Of a stretch of 44,130 nucleotides of DNA, positions 1 to 8,399 are shown piece by piece (positions within the stretch are counted from its first letter, which is position 1; every line of letters begins with the position of its first letter). The notes beneath the pieces were generated by a model. It was given only the letters and a program-made list of their open reading frames with translations. It had not been told where the DNA came from and searched no databases. Source of the DNA: Propionibacteriaceae bacterium (GTDB lineage: Bacteria; Actinomycetota; Actinomycetes; Propionibacteriales; Propionibacteriaceae); contig JADGPA010000188.1 of NCBI GenBank assembly GCA_017882685.1, positions 1-44,130 on the forward strand, read 5' to 3'. A program made the translations under genes and the position numbers.

Positions 1-781
1 GGGCCAGGGTGTCGTTCGGCGACAGGATGCCGTCGAGGTCGGCCTTCTGGTAGAAGCCGGAGAGCACGGTGTCCATGCGCTTCTGGGCGTTCTCGGCCTT
101 CCAGCCCTGGGTGACGACCTGCTGGAAGTCGGTCTGCTTCGAGAGGACCGTCAGGGTGCCGTCGTCGATCTTCGGCTGCAGGACGCTCATGGCGCCGTCG
201 AAGAAGACCTTGGCGTTCGAGTCGTCGGGCGAGCCGGCGATCAGTTCGACGTTCCACTTCTTCTTGTCGCCCTTGCGAGCGGCGAGGCCGTCGAGCAGGG
301 CCTGGCCCTGGAGCTGGCCGACCTTGAAGTTGTCGAAAGCGACGTAGTAGTCGACGTCGGGAGTGTTGGTGAGCAGACGGTCGTAGGCGATCACGGTGAT
401 GCCGGCCTGCTTGGCGGCAGCGAGCTGGGTGCCCAGCTGGGAGCCGTCGATGGCGCCGACGATCAGGACCTTGGCGCCCTTCTCGATCATTGCGGTGATC
501 TGGTTCTGCTGCTCAGTGACGCCACCGTTGGCGAACTGGACGGTGCCCTTGTAGCCGGCGGTGGTAAGGCCCTCATTGAAGAGCTTCTCTGCCAGCACCC
601 AGTTCTCGGAGGTCTTCTGCGGCATCGCGACACCGATCACCGCATCCTTGGCGAAACCCGCCGCTGCGCCGGAGCCGCTGCCACTGGCGGCCGGGGTCTC
701 GGTGCGACCCCCGCCACAACCGGTCAGAGCCAGAGCGCCCGCGGCCGCGAGCACAACGGCGGCCTTTGCGAACTTCTTCAT
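1..781 (-). CDS. chvE: Multiple-monosaccharide ABC transporter substrate-binding lipoprotein (ChvE-like), 3' end missing
   Basis: This is the extracellular sugar-binding component of a CUT2-type importer. The leftward frame runs off the window edge after about 260 codons. It opens with a lipoprotein signal (KKF, hydrophobic Ala/Leu stretch, lipobox LTGC with Cys22), then a Ser/Gly/Ala linker and a periplasmic binding protein type I fold (IGVAMPQ near residue 50, IVGAIDG near 105, VIAYDRLL, DYYVAFDN). That wording resembles ChvE/MmsE multiple-sugar binding proteins rather than ribose RbsB. The start ATG is preceded by AAGGAG with a 5-nt gap. It is the third gene of the operon after the ATPase and permease, 88 nt behind the permease. 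The sugar cannot be read from sequence; xylose, glucose, galactose or arabinose are all possible. Confidence 0.88.
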   Translation of the reverse strand, partial: MKKFAKAAVVLAAAGALALTGCGGGRTETPAASGSGSGAAAGFAKDAVIGVAMPQKTSENWVLAEKLFNEGLTTAGYKGTVQFANGGVTEQQNQITAMIEKGAKVLIVGAIDGSQLGTQLAAAKQAGITVIAYDRLLTNTPDVDYYVAFDNFKVGQLQGQALLDGLAARKGDKKKWNVELIAGSPDDSNAKVFFDGAMSVLQPKIDDGTLTVLSKQTDFQQVVTQGWKAENAQKRMDTVLSGFYQKADLDGILSPNDTLA

Positions 782-869
782 ACCTACTCCTTCTTGTTCC
801 GGCAGCCGCCTTGGCTGTCCCGGATCGGCCCTGCCACCCCTGCGTGGCCGGGAAATACCTGTGATGCCC

Positions 870-2159
870 TCAGCGGAGTTCGCCGGGGTTTGCCGCCTGA
901 TCCTCGAGCAGGCTGCTCTCGGTCGGCGTTATGGACGTCACGGCTTTGCCCCTTGTGAGGAGGCCGGTGATCGATGCACGCCCTTGGGCCTTCTGCCACA
1001 CGTCGACGGCCACAGCGACCAGCAGCACGGCACCCTTGATCATCTGGGTGACGTCGGAGCCGGCGCTCATCAACTGCAGGCCGTTGTTCAGCACGGCCAT
1101 CACGAGGCCACCGATGATCGACCCGATCACGGTGCCGACACCGCCGGAAACCGCTGCGCCGCCGATGAAGACAGCCGCAATCGCGTCGAGCTCCCAGCCA
1201 ACGCCGTCGAAGGGGCCCGAAGCGGTCGAGCGCCCGACGAACATGATGCCGGCGAACGCGGACAGCACCGCCATGTTCAGCATGACAAGGAAGTAGATCT
1301 TGCGGGTGTTGACTCCGGAGAGCTCCGCAGCCAGCCGGTTGCCGCCCACGGCGTAGATGTGACGACCGGTCACCGTACGGCCGGTGACAAAGCTGTAGAT
1401 GATCACCAGGACGACAAGGATGAGTCCGGGCACGGGGAAGGACGAGCCGGGGCGTCCCGTCCCGAACATCCAGGTGAGCCAGCCGATGACAACGACCAGG
1501 AGCGCGATACGCACCATGGTCACCCAGAACGGCGGAACCTCAGCCTTGATCTTCACCAGCGCGCGCCGCTGCTGCAGCTGCATCCAGACCAGCACGGCGA
1601 TCGCGATCAGCCCCAGCAGCAGCGTGGAGTTGTTCATGCCGGTGTTCGGGCCCCACTCGGGCAGGTAGCCGGCGCCGAGGTACTGGAACTCCTTGGGCAC
1701 CGGGACGGTCAGCGACTTGCCGACGAACTGGTTCGCGCCGCGGAAGAACATGTAGCCGGCGAGGGTGACGATGAAGCCGGGGATGCCAACGTAGGCGACC
1801 CAGAATCCCTGGATGGCACCACAGATGGCGCCGATCACAAGTCCCAGCAGGATGCCCGCCCAGACCGGAAAGCCGAAGCCGCCGTCGGCCGGCGACCGCA
1901 TGGCGATGGCCACGACGATGCCGACGAAGGCCGCCACCGATCCGACAGACAGGTCGATGTGACCGATCACGATCACCATCACCATGCCGATGGCCAGCAC
2001 CAGCACGTAGCTGTTGCCGTTCAGCAGGTTCATCAGGTTGGTCGGCGTGATCACCAGCCCGCCGGTCATCAGGTGGAAGAAGATCGCCAGCCCGACCAGT
2101 ACGAACAGCATGCCGAACTGGCGCAGGCTGCCACCGAACAGATTCTTCAGAGCTTCCAT
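870..2159 (-). CDS. mmsB: Multiple-monosaccharide ABC transporter permease
   Basis: This is the membrane channel subunit of the sugar importer (429 aa, BPD_transp_2/RbsC-XylH family). It has about ten hydrophobic segments, the family motif IDLSVGSVAAFVG near residue 70, the IPGFIVTLAGYMFFRG segment, and a late GAAVSGGVGTVIGSIIGG loop. Length and the long central insertion before FVTGRTVTGRHIYAVGGN match MmsB/GguB/XylH more than RbsC. ATG is preceded by GGGAGA. It begins 19 nt after the ATPase stop, so the two are one operon. A hydrophilic 35-residue C-terminal tail ends NPGELR. Confidence 0.93.
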   Translation of the reverse strand: MEALKNLFGGSLRQFGMLFVLVGLAIFFHLMTGGLVITPTNLMNLLNGNSYVLVLAIGMVMVIVIGHIDLSVGSVAAFVGIVVAIAMRSPADGGFGFPVWAGILLGLVIGAICGAIQGFWVAYVGIPGFIVTLAGYMFFRGANQFVGKSLTVPVPKEFQYLGAGYLPEWGPNTGMNNSTLLLGLIAIAVLVWMQLQQRRALVKIKAEVPPFWVTMVRIALLVVVIGWLTWMFGTGRPGSSFPVPGLILVVLVIIYSFVTGRTVTGRHIYAVGGNRLAAELSGVNTRKIYFLVMLNMAVLSAFAGIMFVGRSTASGPFDGVGWELDAIAAVFIGGAAVSGGVGTVIGSIIGGLVMAVLNNGLQLMSAGSDVTQMIKGAVLLVAVAVDVWQKAQGRASITGLLTRGKAVTSITPTESSLLEDQAANPGELR

Positions 2160-2178
2160 GTCTATCTCCCTCGCCTGC

Positions 2179-3738
2179 TCAGGCCGCGTTCTTGGTAGTG
2201 GTCGGGATCAGCGTCATCAGGCGCATCAGGTCTTCCTGGGTGGCCTCGGCCACGTCCAGGCAACCGGTGATGGCGCCGCTGCTGACCGTGTAGATGCGGT
2301 CGCAGGTGCCCAGTAGCTCAGGCAACTCCGAAGAGATCATCATGATCGCCTTGCCCTGGTCGGCAAGGGCGTTCATGATCCCGTACATCTCGTACTTGGC
2401 CCCAACGTCGATGCCCCGGGTGGGCTCGTCGAGGATGAGCACCTCGGGCTCGGTGAACAGCCACTTGGCCACGACCACCTTCTGCTGGTTGCCGCCCGAC
2501 AGCTTGATCACCCCCTCGTTGACGCTCGGGGTCTTGATCCGCAGCTCCCTGCGGTACTTCTCTGCGGCGCTGAACTCGGCGTTGCGGTCGACCACGCCGT
2601 TCGGCGAGATCTGGTGCAACTCCGCGGCAACGACGGTGGTGCGGATGTCGTCCAGCAGGTTCAGGCCGAGCACCTTGCGGTCCTCTGTGACGTAGGCGAT
2701 GCCCAGCTCGATGGCCTGCTCCACGTTCTTCGGGGCGATCTCCTTGCCGTCGAGGAAGATCTGACCCTTGAGGTAGGTGCCGTAGGACTTGCCGAACAGC
2801 GACCGGGCCAGCTCGGTGCGACCCGCACCCATCAGGCCGGCGAACCCGACGATCTCGCCACGGCGGATGGTGAAGTTCGAGCCCTTGCACACCAGCCGGT
2901 CGGTGATCTCGGGGTGGCGGACGGTCCAGTCCTTCACCTCGAACATCACCTCGCCGATCGTCGGGGTGTGATCGGGATAGCGCGAGGTCAGCTCCCGGCC
3001 GACCATGCCCCGGATCAAGCGGTCCTCATCGACGCGCTCACCCTCGGGCACCTCGATGGTTTCGACGCTCTTGCCGTCGCGGATGATCGTGATCGAGTCC
3101 GCGATCGCGGCGATCTCGTTGAGCTTGTGGCTGATCATGATGCAGGTCATGCCGTGGCTCTTGAACTCGCGGATCAAGTCGAGCAGGTGCGTGGAGTCGG
3201 TCTCGTTCAGCGCAGCGGTCGGCTCATCCAGGATCAGGAGCTTGACGTCCTTGCTGATCGCCTTCGCAATCTCGACCAGTTGCTGCTTGCCGACGCCGAT
3301 CGTCTTGACCACGGTGTCCGGCTCATCCTGCAGGCCGACGCGGGCCATCAGCCCCTTCGCCCTCTGACGGGTTGCCGTCCAGTCGACGCCGAACCGGCCG
3401 CGCACCTCGTTCCCGAGGAAGATGTTCTCCATGATCGACAACTCGGGGATCAGCGCCAGCTCCTGATGGATGATCACGATGCCGGCGTGCTCGCTGTTAC
3501 GGATGTTGGCGAAGGTGGCCAACGCGCCGTTGTAGAAGATCTCGCCGGTGTAGGTGCCGTGCGGGTGGACGCCGGAGAGCACCTTCATCAGGGTCGACTT
3601 GCCGGCGCCGTTCTCGCCACAGATCGCGTGGATCTCACCACGGCGGACACGGAGCGAGACGCCATCGAGCGCCTTCACTCCCGGGAACTCCTTGGAGATG
3701 TCCCGCATCTCAAGGATCAGGTCGGACTCGCCGGGCAA
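2179..3738 (-). CDS. mmsA: Multiple-monosaccharide ABC transporter ATP-binding protein
   Basis: This is the tandem-ATPase subunit of a CUT2 sugar importer (519 aa from the start chosen here). The N-terminal nucleotide-binding domain has Walker [10 protein letters not shown] (about residues 41-49) and Walker [12 protein letters not shown]. The C-terminal domain has a degenerate Walker A (MGAGRTE), signature LSGGNQQK and Walker [13 protein letters not shown], the usual asymmetry of this family. The open frame extends to a TTG at 3813 with no ribosome site. I choose the TTG at 3738 because GGAGGAGG (3744-3751) sits 5 nt before it and the protein then begins just ahead of the conserved [17 protein letters not shown]. 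First gene of the operon, divergent from the ROK regulator. Confidence 0.9.
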   Translation of the reverse strand: MPGESDLILEMRDISKEFPGVKALDGVSLRVRRGEIHAICGENGAGKSTLMKVLSGVHPHGTYTGEIFYNGALATFANIRNSEHAGIVIIHQELALIPELSIMENIFLGNEVRGRFGVDWTATRQRAKGLMARVGLQDEPDTVVKTIGVGKQQLVEIAKAISKDVKLLILDEPTAALNETDSTHLLDLIREFKSHGMTCIMISHKLNEIAAIADSITIIRDGKSVETIEVPEGERVDEDRLIRGMVGRELTSRYPDHTPTIGEVMFEVKDWTVRHPEITDRLVCKGSNFTIRRGEIVGFAGLMGAGRTELARSLFGKSYGTYLKGQIFLDGKEIAPKNVEQAIELGIAYVTEDRKVLGLNLLDDIRTTVVAAELHQISPNGVVDRNAEFSAAEKYRRELRIKTPSVNEGVIKLSGGNQQKVVVAKWLFTEPEVLILDEPTRGIDVGAKYEMYGIMNALADQGKAIMMISSELPELLGTCDRIYTVSSGAITGCLDVAEATQEDLMRLMTLIPTTTKNAA

Positions 3739-3837
3739 ACGGGCCTCCTCCGAATCTGCGGTGGCTGCGCTGCCACCGGACGACGTCGTTGCGCAGGCAC
3801 GTTCCACCGACAAGGGAATTGAACCGGCCTGAACTGC

Positions 3838-3866
3838 AGACTATGGAGGCCCTTTAGGACTGTCAA
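3838..3866 (-). promoter_or_regulatory. Promoter of the mms sugar operon
   Basis: On the minus strand a perfect -35 TTGACA (3861-3866) is followed by a 17-nt spacer and -10 TAGTCT (3838-3843). Transcription would start near 3831, giving a leader of about 93 nt to the TTG at 3738. This is the most consensus-like sigma-70 promoter I found in the window. Confidence 0.65.
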
Positions 3867-3884
3867 CGTCCGTTTCCCGTCGTT

Positions 3885-3942
3885 ATCGAATCGTTTTACT
3901 TCCTTCATTGCGCAAATAATCGCCTGTGATCGATTGAATCGT
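3885..3942. promoter_or_regulatory. Two near-identical 10-nt repeats in the mms/ROK divergent region (possible operators)
   Basis: ATCGAATCGT (3885-3894) and ATTGAATCGT (3933-3942) lie in the same orientation 48 nt apart, between the mms promoter and the ROK start. Placement between a divergent regulator and its presumed target operon suggests regulator sites; this is inference only. Confidence 0.3.
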
Positions 3943-3957
3943 GCAACGAGGACACCT

Positions 3958-5127
3958 ATGCTCCTACCCATGTCGCCGTCGACGGCGCGCCCATCCCTGC
4001 GGGATCGGACACGGGAAGAGGTGTTCGCCCTTATCCGGGACTCGCGCGACCTCACCCGCTCTTCGCTGGTCGAACTGACCGGCCTGCCCAGCAGCACGGT
4101 CAGCCACGCCGTCACCCGGCTCCTGGCCGAGGGACGGGTGACCGAGTCCACCGCGCAGGGGAAGGGACCGGGGTCGGGCAGCGGCCGTCCGGGGCTGATC
4201 CTGAATGCCGTCGCCAGCGCCACCCGCACCGGCGCCATCGACTTCGGGCACCGTCACCTCAAGGTCGGGCTTGGCGACGACAGGGGCAATGTCGTGGACG
4301 AGGAGACCGTCGCCCTGAACGTCGACCTCTCACCGGTGACTGGCCTGGACGAAGCGGCGCGCCTTTTGCGTGCCCTGTGCGAACGCAACCATGTGGCCTC
4401 ACTCGCCTGCGTCGTCGGCGGGGTCCCGGGCCCGATCGAGGCGAAGACAGGCCTGGTCTGCTCCACGACGACACTTTCCAACTGGGCCGGCGTGTTCCCG
4501 GCACGGGAGCTGGAGGACCGCCTCGGCGTGCCCGCCCTCGTGGTGAACGACGCCAGCGTCGGTGCGGTCGGCGAGCTCTACCACGGCGCGGGCAGGGGCC
4601 ACCGCGACTTCCTCTACATCAAGGCGTCCCACGGCATCGGCGCCGGCCTCGTCGTCAACGGCCAGCCCTACCAGGGCGGGTCGGGGTTCGCCGGCGAGAT
4701 CGGCCACATCATCATCTCCGGGCGCCCCGAGCTGTGCCGGTGTGGCAACCGCGGCTGCCTGGAAGCTGTGGTCTCCGTGCCGTCGGTGCGCGAGCAGCTC
4801 AGCCACACCCACCCACACCTCGACCCGGACAGCATCGAGCTGGCCAGCCTCGACGACCCGATCTCCGCACGCATCCTCAACGAGGCGGGCCGCTCGTTGG
4901 GCGCGGTGCTCGCCGGGTTGTGCGACCTGGTCAACCCCACGCTGCTGGTGATCGGCGGCGAGCTGGGCTCCTCGGGCAAGTCGCTGATCGACGGCGTGCG
5001 GGCGTCGGTGAACCGTTTCGCGCAGCCGGCAACGTCCGCGGCGATCACCGTGCTGCCGGCCGGGCTCGGACGGCGGGCCGAACTGATGGGTGCCGCGCAG
5101 ATGGCCGGAGCGCTGGTCCACCGCTGA
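3958..5127 (+). CDS. ROK-family transcriptional regulator
   Basis: This is a sugar-responsive repressor/activator of the NagC/XylR type (389 aa). An N-terminal winged helix-turn-helix occupies about residues 12-60 (SLVELTGLPSSTVSHAVTRLLAEGRV). The ROK domain follows, with the nucleotide-fold motif AIDFGHRHLKVGLGDD, VVNDASVGAVGELYHGAG, and the zinc motif CRCGNRGCLE. The frame can extend to a TTG at 3934, but the ATG at 3958 has GAGG six bases upstream and starts at a usual distance from the HTH. It is divergent from the multiple-sugar transporter, which is its probable target, with the transported sugar as a likely effector. A bare sugar kinase is unlikely because of the HTH. Confidence 0.9.
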   Translation: MLLPMSPSTARPSLRDRTREEVFALIRDSRDLTRSSLVELTGLPSSTVSHAVTRLLAEGRVTESTAQGKGPGSGSGRPGLILNAVASATRTGAIDFGHRHLKVGLGDDRGNVVDEETVALNVDLSPVTGLDEAARLLRALCERNHVASLACVVGGVPGPIEAKTGLVCSTTTLSNWAGVFPARELEDRLGVPALVVNDASVGAVGELYHGAGRGHRDFLYIKASHGIGAGLVVNGQPYQGGSGFAGEIGHIIISGRPELCRCGNRGCLEAVVSVPSVREQLSHTHPHLDPDSIELASLDDPISARILNEAGRSLGAVLAGLCDLVNPTLLVIGGELGSSGKSLIDGVRASVNRFAQPATSAAITVLPAGLGRRAELMGAAQMAGALVHR

Positions 5128-5154
5128 CGCTTGGTGGGTCTTCGGAGCCGAACC

Positions 5155-6009
5155 TCAGCGGACAGCTAGCCCGCGGCGCTGCCGGATACGGGTGGCGACA
5201 GCGCTGAAGCCGGCATCAGCCAGCATGCCGACGGCAAGGATCACCAGCATGTAGGCCAGCAGGCCTGCCGCGTCCCCGAACTCCTGGGCGAAGGCCAGCC
5301 GGTTGCCCAGCGCGACGGCGCCCGGGATGACCACCAGCAACTCCCCTGCCATCAGGGAACGCCAGGCGAACGCCCAGCCCTGGTTGAGCCCACCGACGTA
5401 GGACGGCAGCGCTGCCGGAATGACGATGTAGCGGTACAGCCGCCAGCCCTCCGCACCCAAAACCCGGCCGAGCCGGAAGTAGGCGGGCGGCACCTGGTCG
5501 ACGCCGCTGAGCACGCCGTTCGCAACGCTGGGTGCTGCCCCGAGCACGACGACGAACATGATGGCCGACTCCCCCAGCCCGAGCAGCAGGATGGCCAGCG
5601 GGAACCACACCACGCTCGGCATGGTCTGCAGTCCGGTAACCAGCGAGCCGATCGCAGCGCGCAGCGTCCGGGAGCGTGCGGCGGCCAGGCCGATCGCCGT
5701 CCCGGTGAGCACGGCGAGACCGAAGCCGGCGACGGCACGCACGAGCGTGCGTCCGAGTGCCTGCCAGAACTCCGGTTGGGCGACGATCTGGCCCAGCTCC
5801 GCGAACACCGTCACCGGTCCGGGCAGCAGGTAGTCGGGACGCCAGCCGCTCCACACCACGATCTGCCAGCCGGCGAGGACGATCACCACGGCCAGCAGGA
5901 TCGGTATCGGGCCGCGCGCCCACGCCGAACCGCGGGACGGACGGGCGGGCGCTTCTGCGACCTCGTCGGCGGCGGGCATCTCAGATAGTGAAGTAGTCGG
6001 CGTCGTCAT
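5155..6009 (-). CDS. ssuC: ABC transporter permease, sulfonate/taurine type
   Basis: This is the inner-membrane subunit of an SsuABC/TauABC-type importer (284 aa). About six membrane segments start after a 30-residue hydrophilic N-terminus. The EAA-type cytoplasmic loop is seen as GRVLGAEGWRLYRYIVIPAALPSYVGGLNQGWAFAWRSLMAGELL, typical of SsuC. It overlaps the 3' end of the ATPase gene by 29 nt, so the two are translationally coupled. It ends 27 nt from the convergent ROK gene. Nitrate or taurine transport are alternatives, but the upstream Cys leader peptide points to sulfur acquisition. Confidence 0.88.
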   Translation of the reverse strand: MTTPTTSLSEMPAADEVAEAPARPSRGSAWARGPIPILLAVVIVLAGWQIVVWSGWRPDYLLPGPVTVFAELGQIVAQPEFWQALGRTLVRAVAGFGLAVLTGTAIGLAAARSRTLRAAIGSLVTGLQTMPSVVWFPLAILLLGLGESAIMFVVVLGAAPSVANGVLSGVDQVPPAYFRLGRVLGAEGWRLYRYIVIPAALPSYVGGLNQGWAFAWRSLMAGELLVVIPGAVALGNRLAFAQEFGDAAGLLAYMLVILAVGMLADAGFSAVATRIRQRRGLAVR

Positions 6010-6784
6010 GAACCGCCACCTCCTCCTTCAGTCGACGGGTGAGGTCGGCGGCCATCTCGACCAGGAGGTTCGAGTCCAGCCGGCGGGGACGTGGCAGGGT
6101 GTTGGGCTGGGCGTGGATCACCCGGCCCGGGCGGGAGCCCATCAGGATCGAGCGATCGGCTAGTCGCACCGCCTCGCGCACGTTGTGGGTGACGAAGACG
6201 ACGGTGAACCCCGCCTCCTGCCACACCGATTCGATCAGGTCGTGCATCTGGTCACGGGTCATGGCATCCAGCGCGCCGAGCGGCTCGTCCATCAGCACGA
6301 TCGCCGACTCCTGGGCCAGCACCCGGGCAAGGGCGACCCGCTGCCGCATTCCGCCGGAGAGCTCATGGGGCCGCTGGTCGACATGGCGCCCGAGGCGCAC
6401 CTTGGCCAGGAGTTCGCGGGCTCGCTGCCGGCGTTCGTCCTTGCCGACCCCGCGCAGCCGCAGCGCCAGCTCGACGTTCTGGGCTGCGGTGAGCCAGGGC
6501 AGCAGGGTGCTCTCCTGGAACATCAGGGCCACCCCGCCGTTGGCCGTGACAGTGCCGGTCGTGGGCTGCTCGAGCCCTGCGGCCAGGGAAAGCATGGTCG
6601 ACTTGCCACACCCGGAGCCGCCGACGACGGCCACGAACTCACCCGGGGCGATGTCGAGGTCGACCCCATAAAGGGCGAGGACTTGGGCGTCCCCGCGGCC
6701 GAAGACCTTGCTGACGCCGGAGAGGCGCAGCCGTCCCCTTTCCGAAACCACCGCGCCAGTGGCGGTCGATGCAGCGGCGGTCAC
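5981..6784 (-). CDS. ssuB: ABC transporter ATP-binding protein, sulfonate/taurine type
   Basis: This is the ATPase of the sulfonate importer (267 aa). It shows Walker A GGSGCGKST (near residue 55), signature LSGGMRQRVALAR, Walker B IVLMDEPLGALDAMT and the switch histidine in FVTHNVREAV, as in SsuB/TauB. The GTG start overlaps the ssuA stop as GTGA, and the 3' end overlaps ssuC, so the three genes are read as one unit. Confidence 0.92.
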   Translation of the reverse strand: MTAAASTATGAVVSERGRLRLSGVSKVFGRGDAQVLALYGVDLDIAPGEFVAVVGGSGCGKSTMLSLAAGLEQPTTGTVTANGGVALMFQESTLLPWLTAAQNVELALRLRGVGKDERRQRARELLAKVRLGRHVDQRPHELSGGMRQRVALARVLAQESAIVLMDEPLGALDAMTRDQMHDLIESVWQEAGFTVVFVTHNVREAVRLADRSILMGSRPGRVIHAQPNTLPRPRRLDSNLLVEMAADLTRRLKEEVAVHDDADYFTI

Positions 6785-7839
6785 GTGGTGACCTTCTGCT
6801 GGCCACGCGCGGCCAGCGCTTCATTGAGGGCCGTGACGTCCCACAGCTTCGCAAAGCCGTCGCTGGGCTTGTCCGGCAGCAGCCCGACGGCCGCGGCGTG
6901 GTCAGCCGACGTCTTCAGCGTGGAGGCCAACGGGTCGTCCGTGAACTCCAGGTTCACCCACGAGGCCTTGAGCACGTCGGCAGGGAGTTCCTGCTCGGTG
7001 ATCTTCTTGATCTGGATTGCGACTGCCGTCTGGGCGGCTGCGGGGTTGGCCTTGATCTCATCCAGCGCATCGAGGTGGGCCTCGATGAACGCGCGGACGG
7101 CGCCGGGGTGCTGCTGGACGAAGGCCGTGCGGGCGATCACATTGGTGGTGACGAACTTGCCGTCAGGCCACAGCGTCTTCTCGTCCACGAGAACCTTGCC
7201 GCCTGCCTTCGCCAGTCGCGTGGCGAACGGCTCGGGCACCCATGCGCCGTCGATCGAGCCGGCGGCGAACGCCTGGACGGCGGCCGAGTTCTGCTGCGGC
7301 AGGATCGAGACGTCGCCGCCGCCGTCCTGGGTCGCATTCAGCCCGTTCTGCTTGAGCCAGTAGCGCAGCGCGATGTCCTGGGTGTTGCCCAGCTGCGGAG
7401 TGGCGAGCTTCTTGCCGCGCAGTTGCTCGACCCCGGTGATGCCGGGCTTGACCACCAGCGACGCCCCACCGGAGGTCGAGCCGGCGATGACCCTGATGCC
7501 ATCGGAGTGTGACTGGACGTAGGCGGTAACCGTCGGGTTGGGCCCGATGTAGCTGATGTCGAGCGAGCCGCTGAGGATGGCCTGGATGACGTCCGGGCCG
7601 GCGTTGAACGACTTGGTGTTCACCTTGATGTTCAGCTTGCCGAAGCGCTCGGTGAACTTACCCTCGGCGTCGGCAACGAGGCCGGGCGCCTGGGTGAGGT
7701 TCGGGAAGTAGCCGATGTTCACCTGGTCGAGGGCTGGCGGGCCTGAGGCGGAAGCGGCGGCGCAGCCGGGCAGCAGCAGCGCAGCGAGCGTTGCCGCGAT
7801 GGCGGTGGTGGTGCCGATTCGGTGTTGCCTTCTGGACAT
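6781..7839 (-). CDS. ssuA: Aliphatic sulfonate ABC transporter substrate-binding lipoprotein
   Basis: This is the extracellular binding protein of the importer (352 aa; SsuA/NMT1 fold). A lipoprotein signal ends in LLPGC. The mature part has VNIGYFPNLTQAPGLVA, ILSGSLDISYIGPNPTVTAY, LRGKKLATPQLGNTQDIALRYWL and GSIDGAWVPEPFATRLA, all characteristic of SsuA-like proteins. The frame is open upstream to 8190, but the ATG at 7839 has AGGAGA six bases before it and starts exactly at the signal peptide. The exact ligand (alkanesulfonate, taurine or another organosulfur compound) is not determinable. Confidence 0.88.
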   Translation of the reverse strand: MSRRQHRIGTTTAIAATLAALLLPGCAAASASGPPALDQVNIGYFPNLTQAPGLVADAEGKFTERFGKLNIKVNTKSFNAGPDVIQAILSGSLDISYIGPNPTVTAYVQSHSDGIRVIAGSTSGGASLVVKPGITGVEQLRGKKLATPQLGNTQDIALRYWLKQNGLNATQDGGGDVSILPQQNSAAVQAFAAGSIDGAWVPEPFATRLAKAGGKVLVDEKTLWPDGKFVTTNVIARTAFVQQHPGAVRAFIEAHLDALDEIKANPAAAQTAVAIQIKKITEQELPADVLKASWVNLEFTDDPLASTLKTSADHAAAVGLLPDKPSDGFAKLWDVTALNEALAARGQQKVTT

Positions 7840-7892
7840 CTGGTCTCCTGACGATGTGCTGGGTGCCGCGCGCACAGGGAACCGGACAGGAG

Positions 7893-7913
7893 GCCGGGCC
7901 TGAACGGCCCGGC
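7893..7913 (-). promoter_or_regulatory. GC-rich hairpin between leader peptide and ssuA (candidate attenuator element)
   Basis: A perfect 8-bp inverted repeat (GCCGGGCC / GGCCCGGC) with a 5-nt loop lies 20 nt after the leader-peptide stop codon and about 53 nt before the ssuA start. There is no U-tract, so an intrinsic terminator is not obvious. It could act in a Rho-type or ribosome-stalling attenuator. The stem is seen; the function is inferred. Confidence 0.5.
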
Positions 7914-7933
7914 GGTGGTGGTTGCGGGCTCGA

Positions 7934-8014
7934 TCAGCTCCGGCAACACATCTGGACACGCACGTCACCGAGCGCGCCGATAACGGCTGCGACCCTGCTG
8001 TGGCGTCCGGACAT
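7934..8014 (-). CDS. Leaderless cysteine-rich leader peptide upstream of ssuABC
   Basis: This is a 26-residue open frame beginning Met-Ser-Gly-Arg-His and ending V-Q-M-C-C-R-S-stop. The tandem Cys codons three and four from the end are the hallmark of the actinobacterial polycysteine upstream ORFs, described in mycobacteria as cysteine-responsive attenuators of sulfur-assimilation operons. The ATG lies exactly 7 nt after a -10 hexamer, so the transcript would begin at the A of ATG, a leaderless start as in the mycobacterial cases. A shorter peptide from the in-frame GTG at 7963 (MRVQMCCRS) is an alternative. Inferred logic: slow decoding of the Cys codons when cysteine is short would expose the ssuA ribosome site. 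Confidence 0.75.
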   Translation of the reverse strand: MSGRHSRVAAVIGALGDVRVQMCCRS

Positions 8015-8021
8015 GGGCGAG

Positions 8022-8049
8022 AACCTAGCACGACTTGGGAGCCGAACAA
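8022..8049 (-). promoter_or_regulatory. Promoter of the ssu leader transcript
   Basis: On the minus strand -35 TTGTTC (8044-8049), a 16-nt spacer and -10 TAGGTT (8022-8027) are followed 7 nt later by the leader-peptide ATG at 8014. This places the transcript 5' end at or next to the start codon. Confidence 0.6.
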
Positions 8050-8172
8050 ACTCACCAACAGCGTTTCTGGATGCCTCGGGTGCGGACCGGCTTCGCGGCA
8101 CTGCGATCGTGAACGGTGACAAGAACCGTAGTCAGGCCGTGTTGCATGGAGGGCGAGGAAGCGAAAAGGAAA

Positions 8173-8211
8173 GGCTCCGACGCCCGGCAATTCAACGAGC
8201 GTTGCGGAGCC
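8173..8211 (-). terminator. Probable terminator after tRNA-Thr
   Basis: On the minus strand GGCTCCG (overlapping the last tRNA bases) pairs with CGGAGCC about 25 nt downstream, and the stem is followed by a pyrimidine/T-rich run (TTTCCTTTTC). It would insulate the tRNA from the ssu leader downstream. Confidence 0.55.
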
Positions 8212-8280
8212 GCCTTCGGGAATCGAACCCGAGACCTACGCTTTACGAGAGCGTCGCTCTACCGACTGAGCTAAGGCGGC
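8208..8280 (-). tRNA. tRNA-Thr (anticodon CGU)
   Basis: A 73-nt cloverleaf reads on the minus strand. A 7-bp acceptor stem GCCGCCT/AGGCGGC, D arm AGCTCAGTCGGTAGAGC, and a 5-bp anticodon stem ACGCT/AGCGT enclose loop CTCGTAA with anticodon CGT. The T arm contains GGTTCGATTCC. The CCA end is not encoded. CGU reads ACG threonine codons. Confidence 0.95.
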
Positions 8281-8306
8281 GCGGCCGGTCCATCGGCCGA
8301 GGCACA

Positions 8307-8312
8307 ACTATA
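8307..8312 (-). promoter_or_regulatory. Candidate -10 element of tRNA-Thr
   Basis: TATAGT on the minus strand ends 26 nt before the mature tRNA 5' end, a normal distance for a tRNA promoter. No good -35 hexamer is visible at 16-18 nt. Confidence 0.4.
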
Positions 8313-8399
8313 GGGGCAAGTGCCCTTTGGTACTGATTCGGGGCCCTTCGTGACGCCGGCCTCGTTCCTCGGACGGCTCCTCAGGGACCGTGATGGCGC

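Noticed and set aside
6781-8190. Longer N-terminus for SsuA to 8190
   Set aside because: It would remove the signal peptide from the N-terminus and run through the leader-peptide and hairpin region; ATG 7839 with AGGAGA is clearly better.
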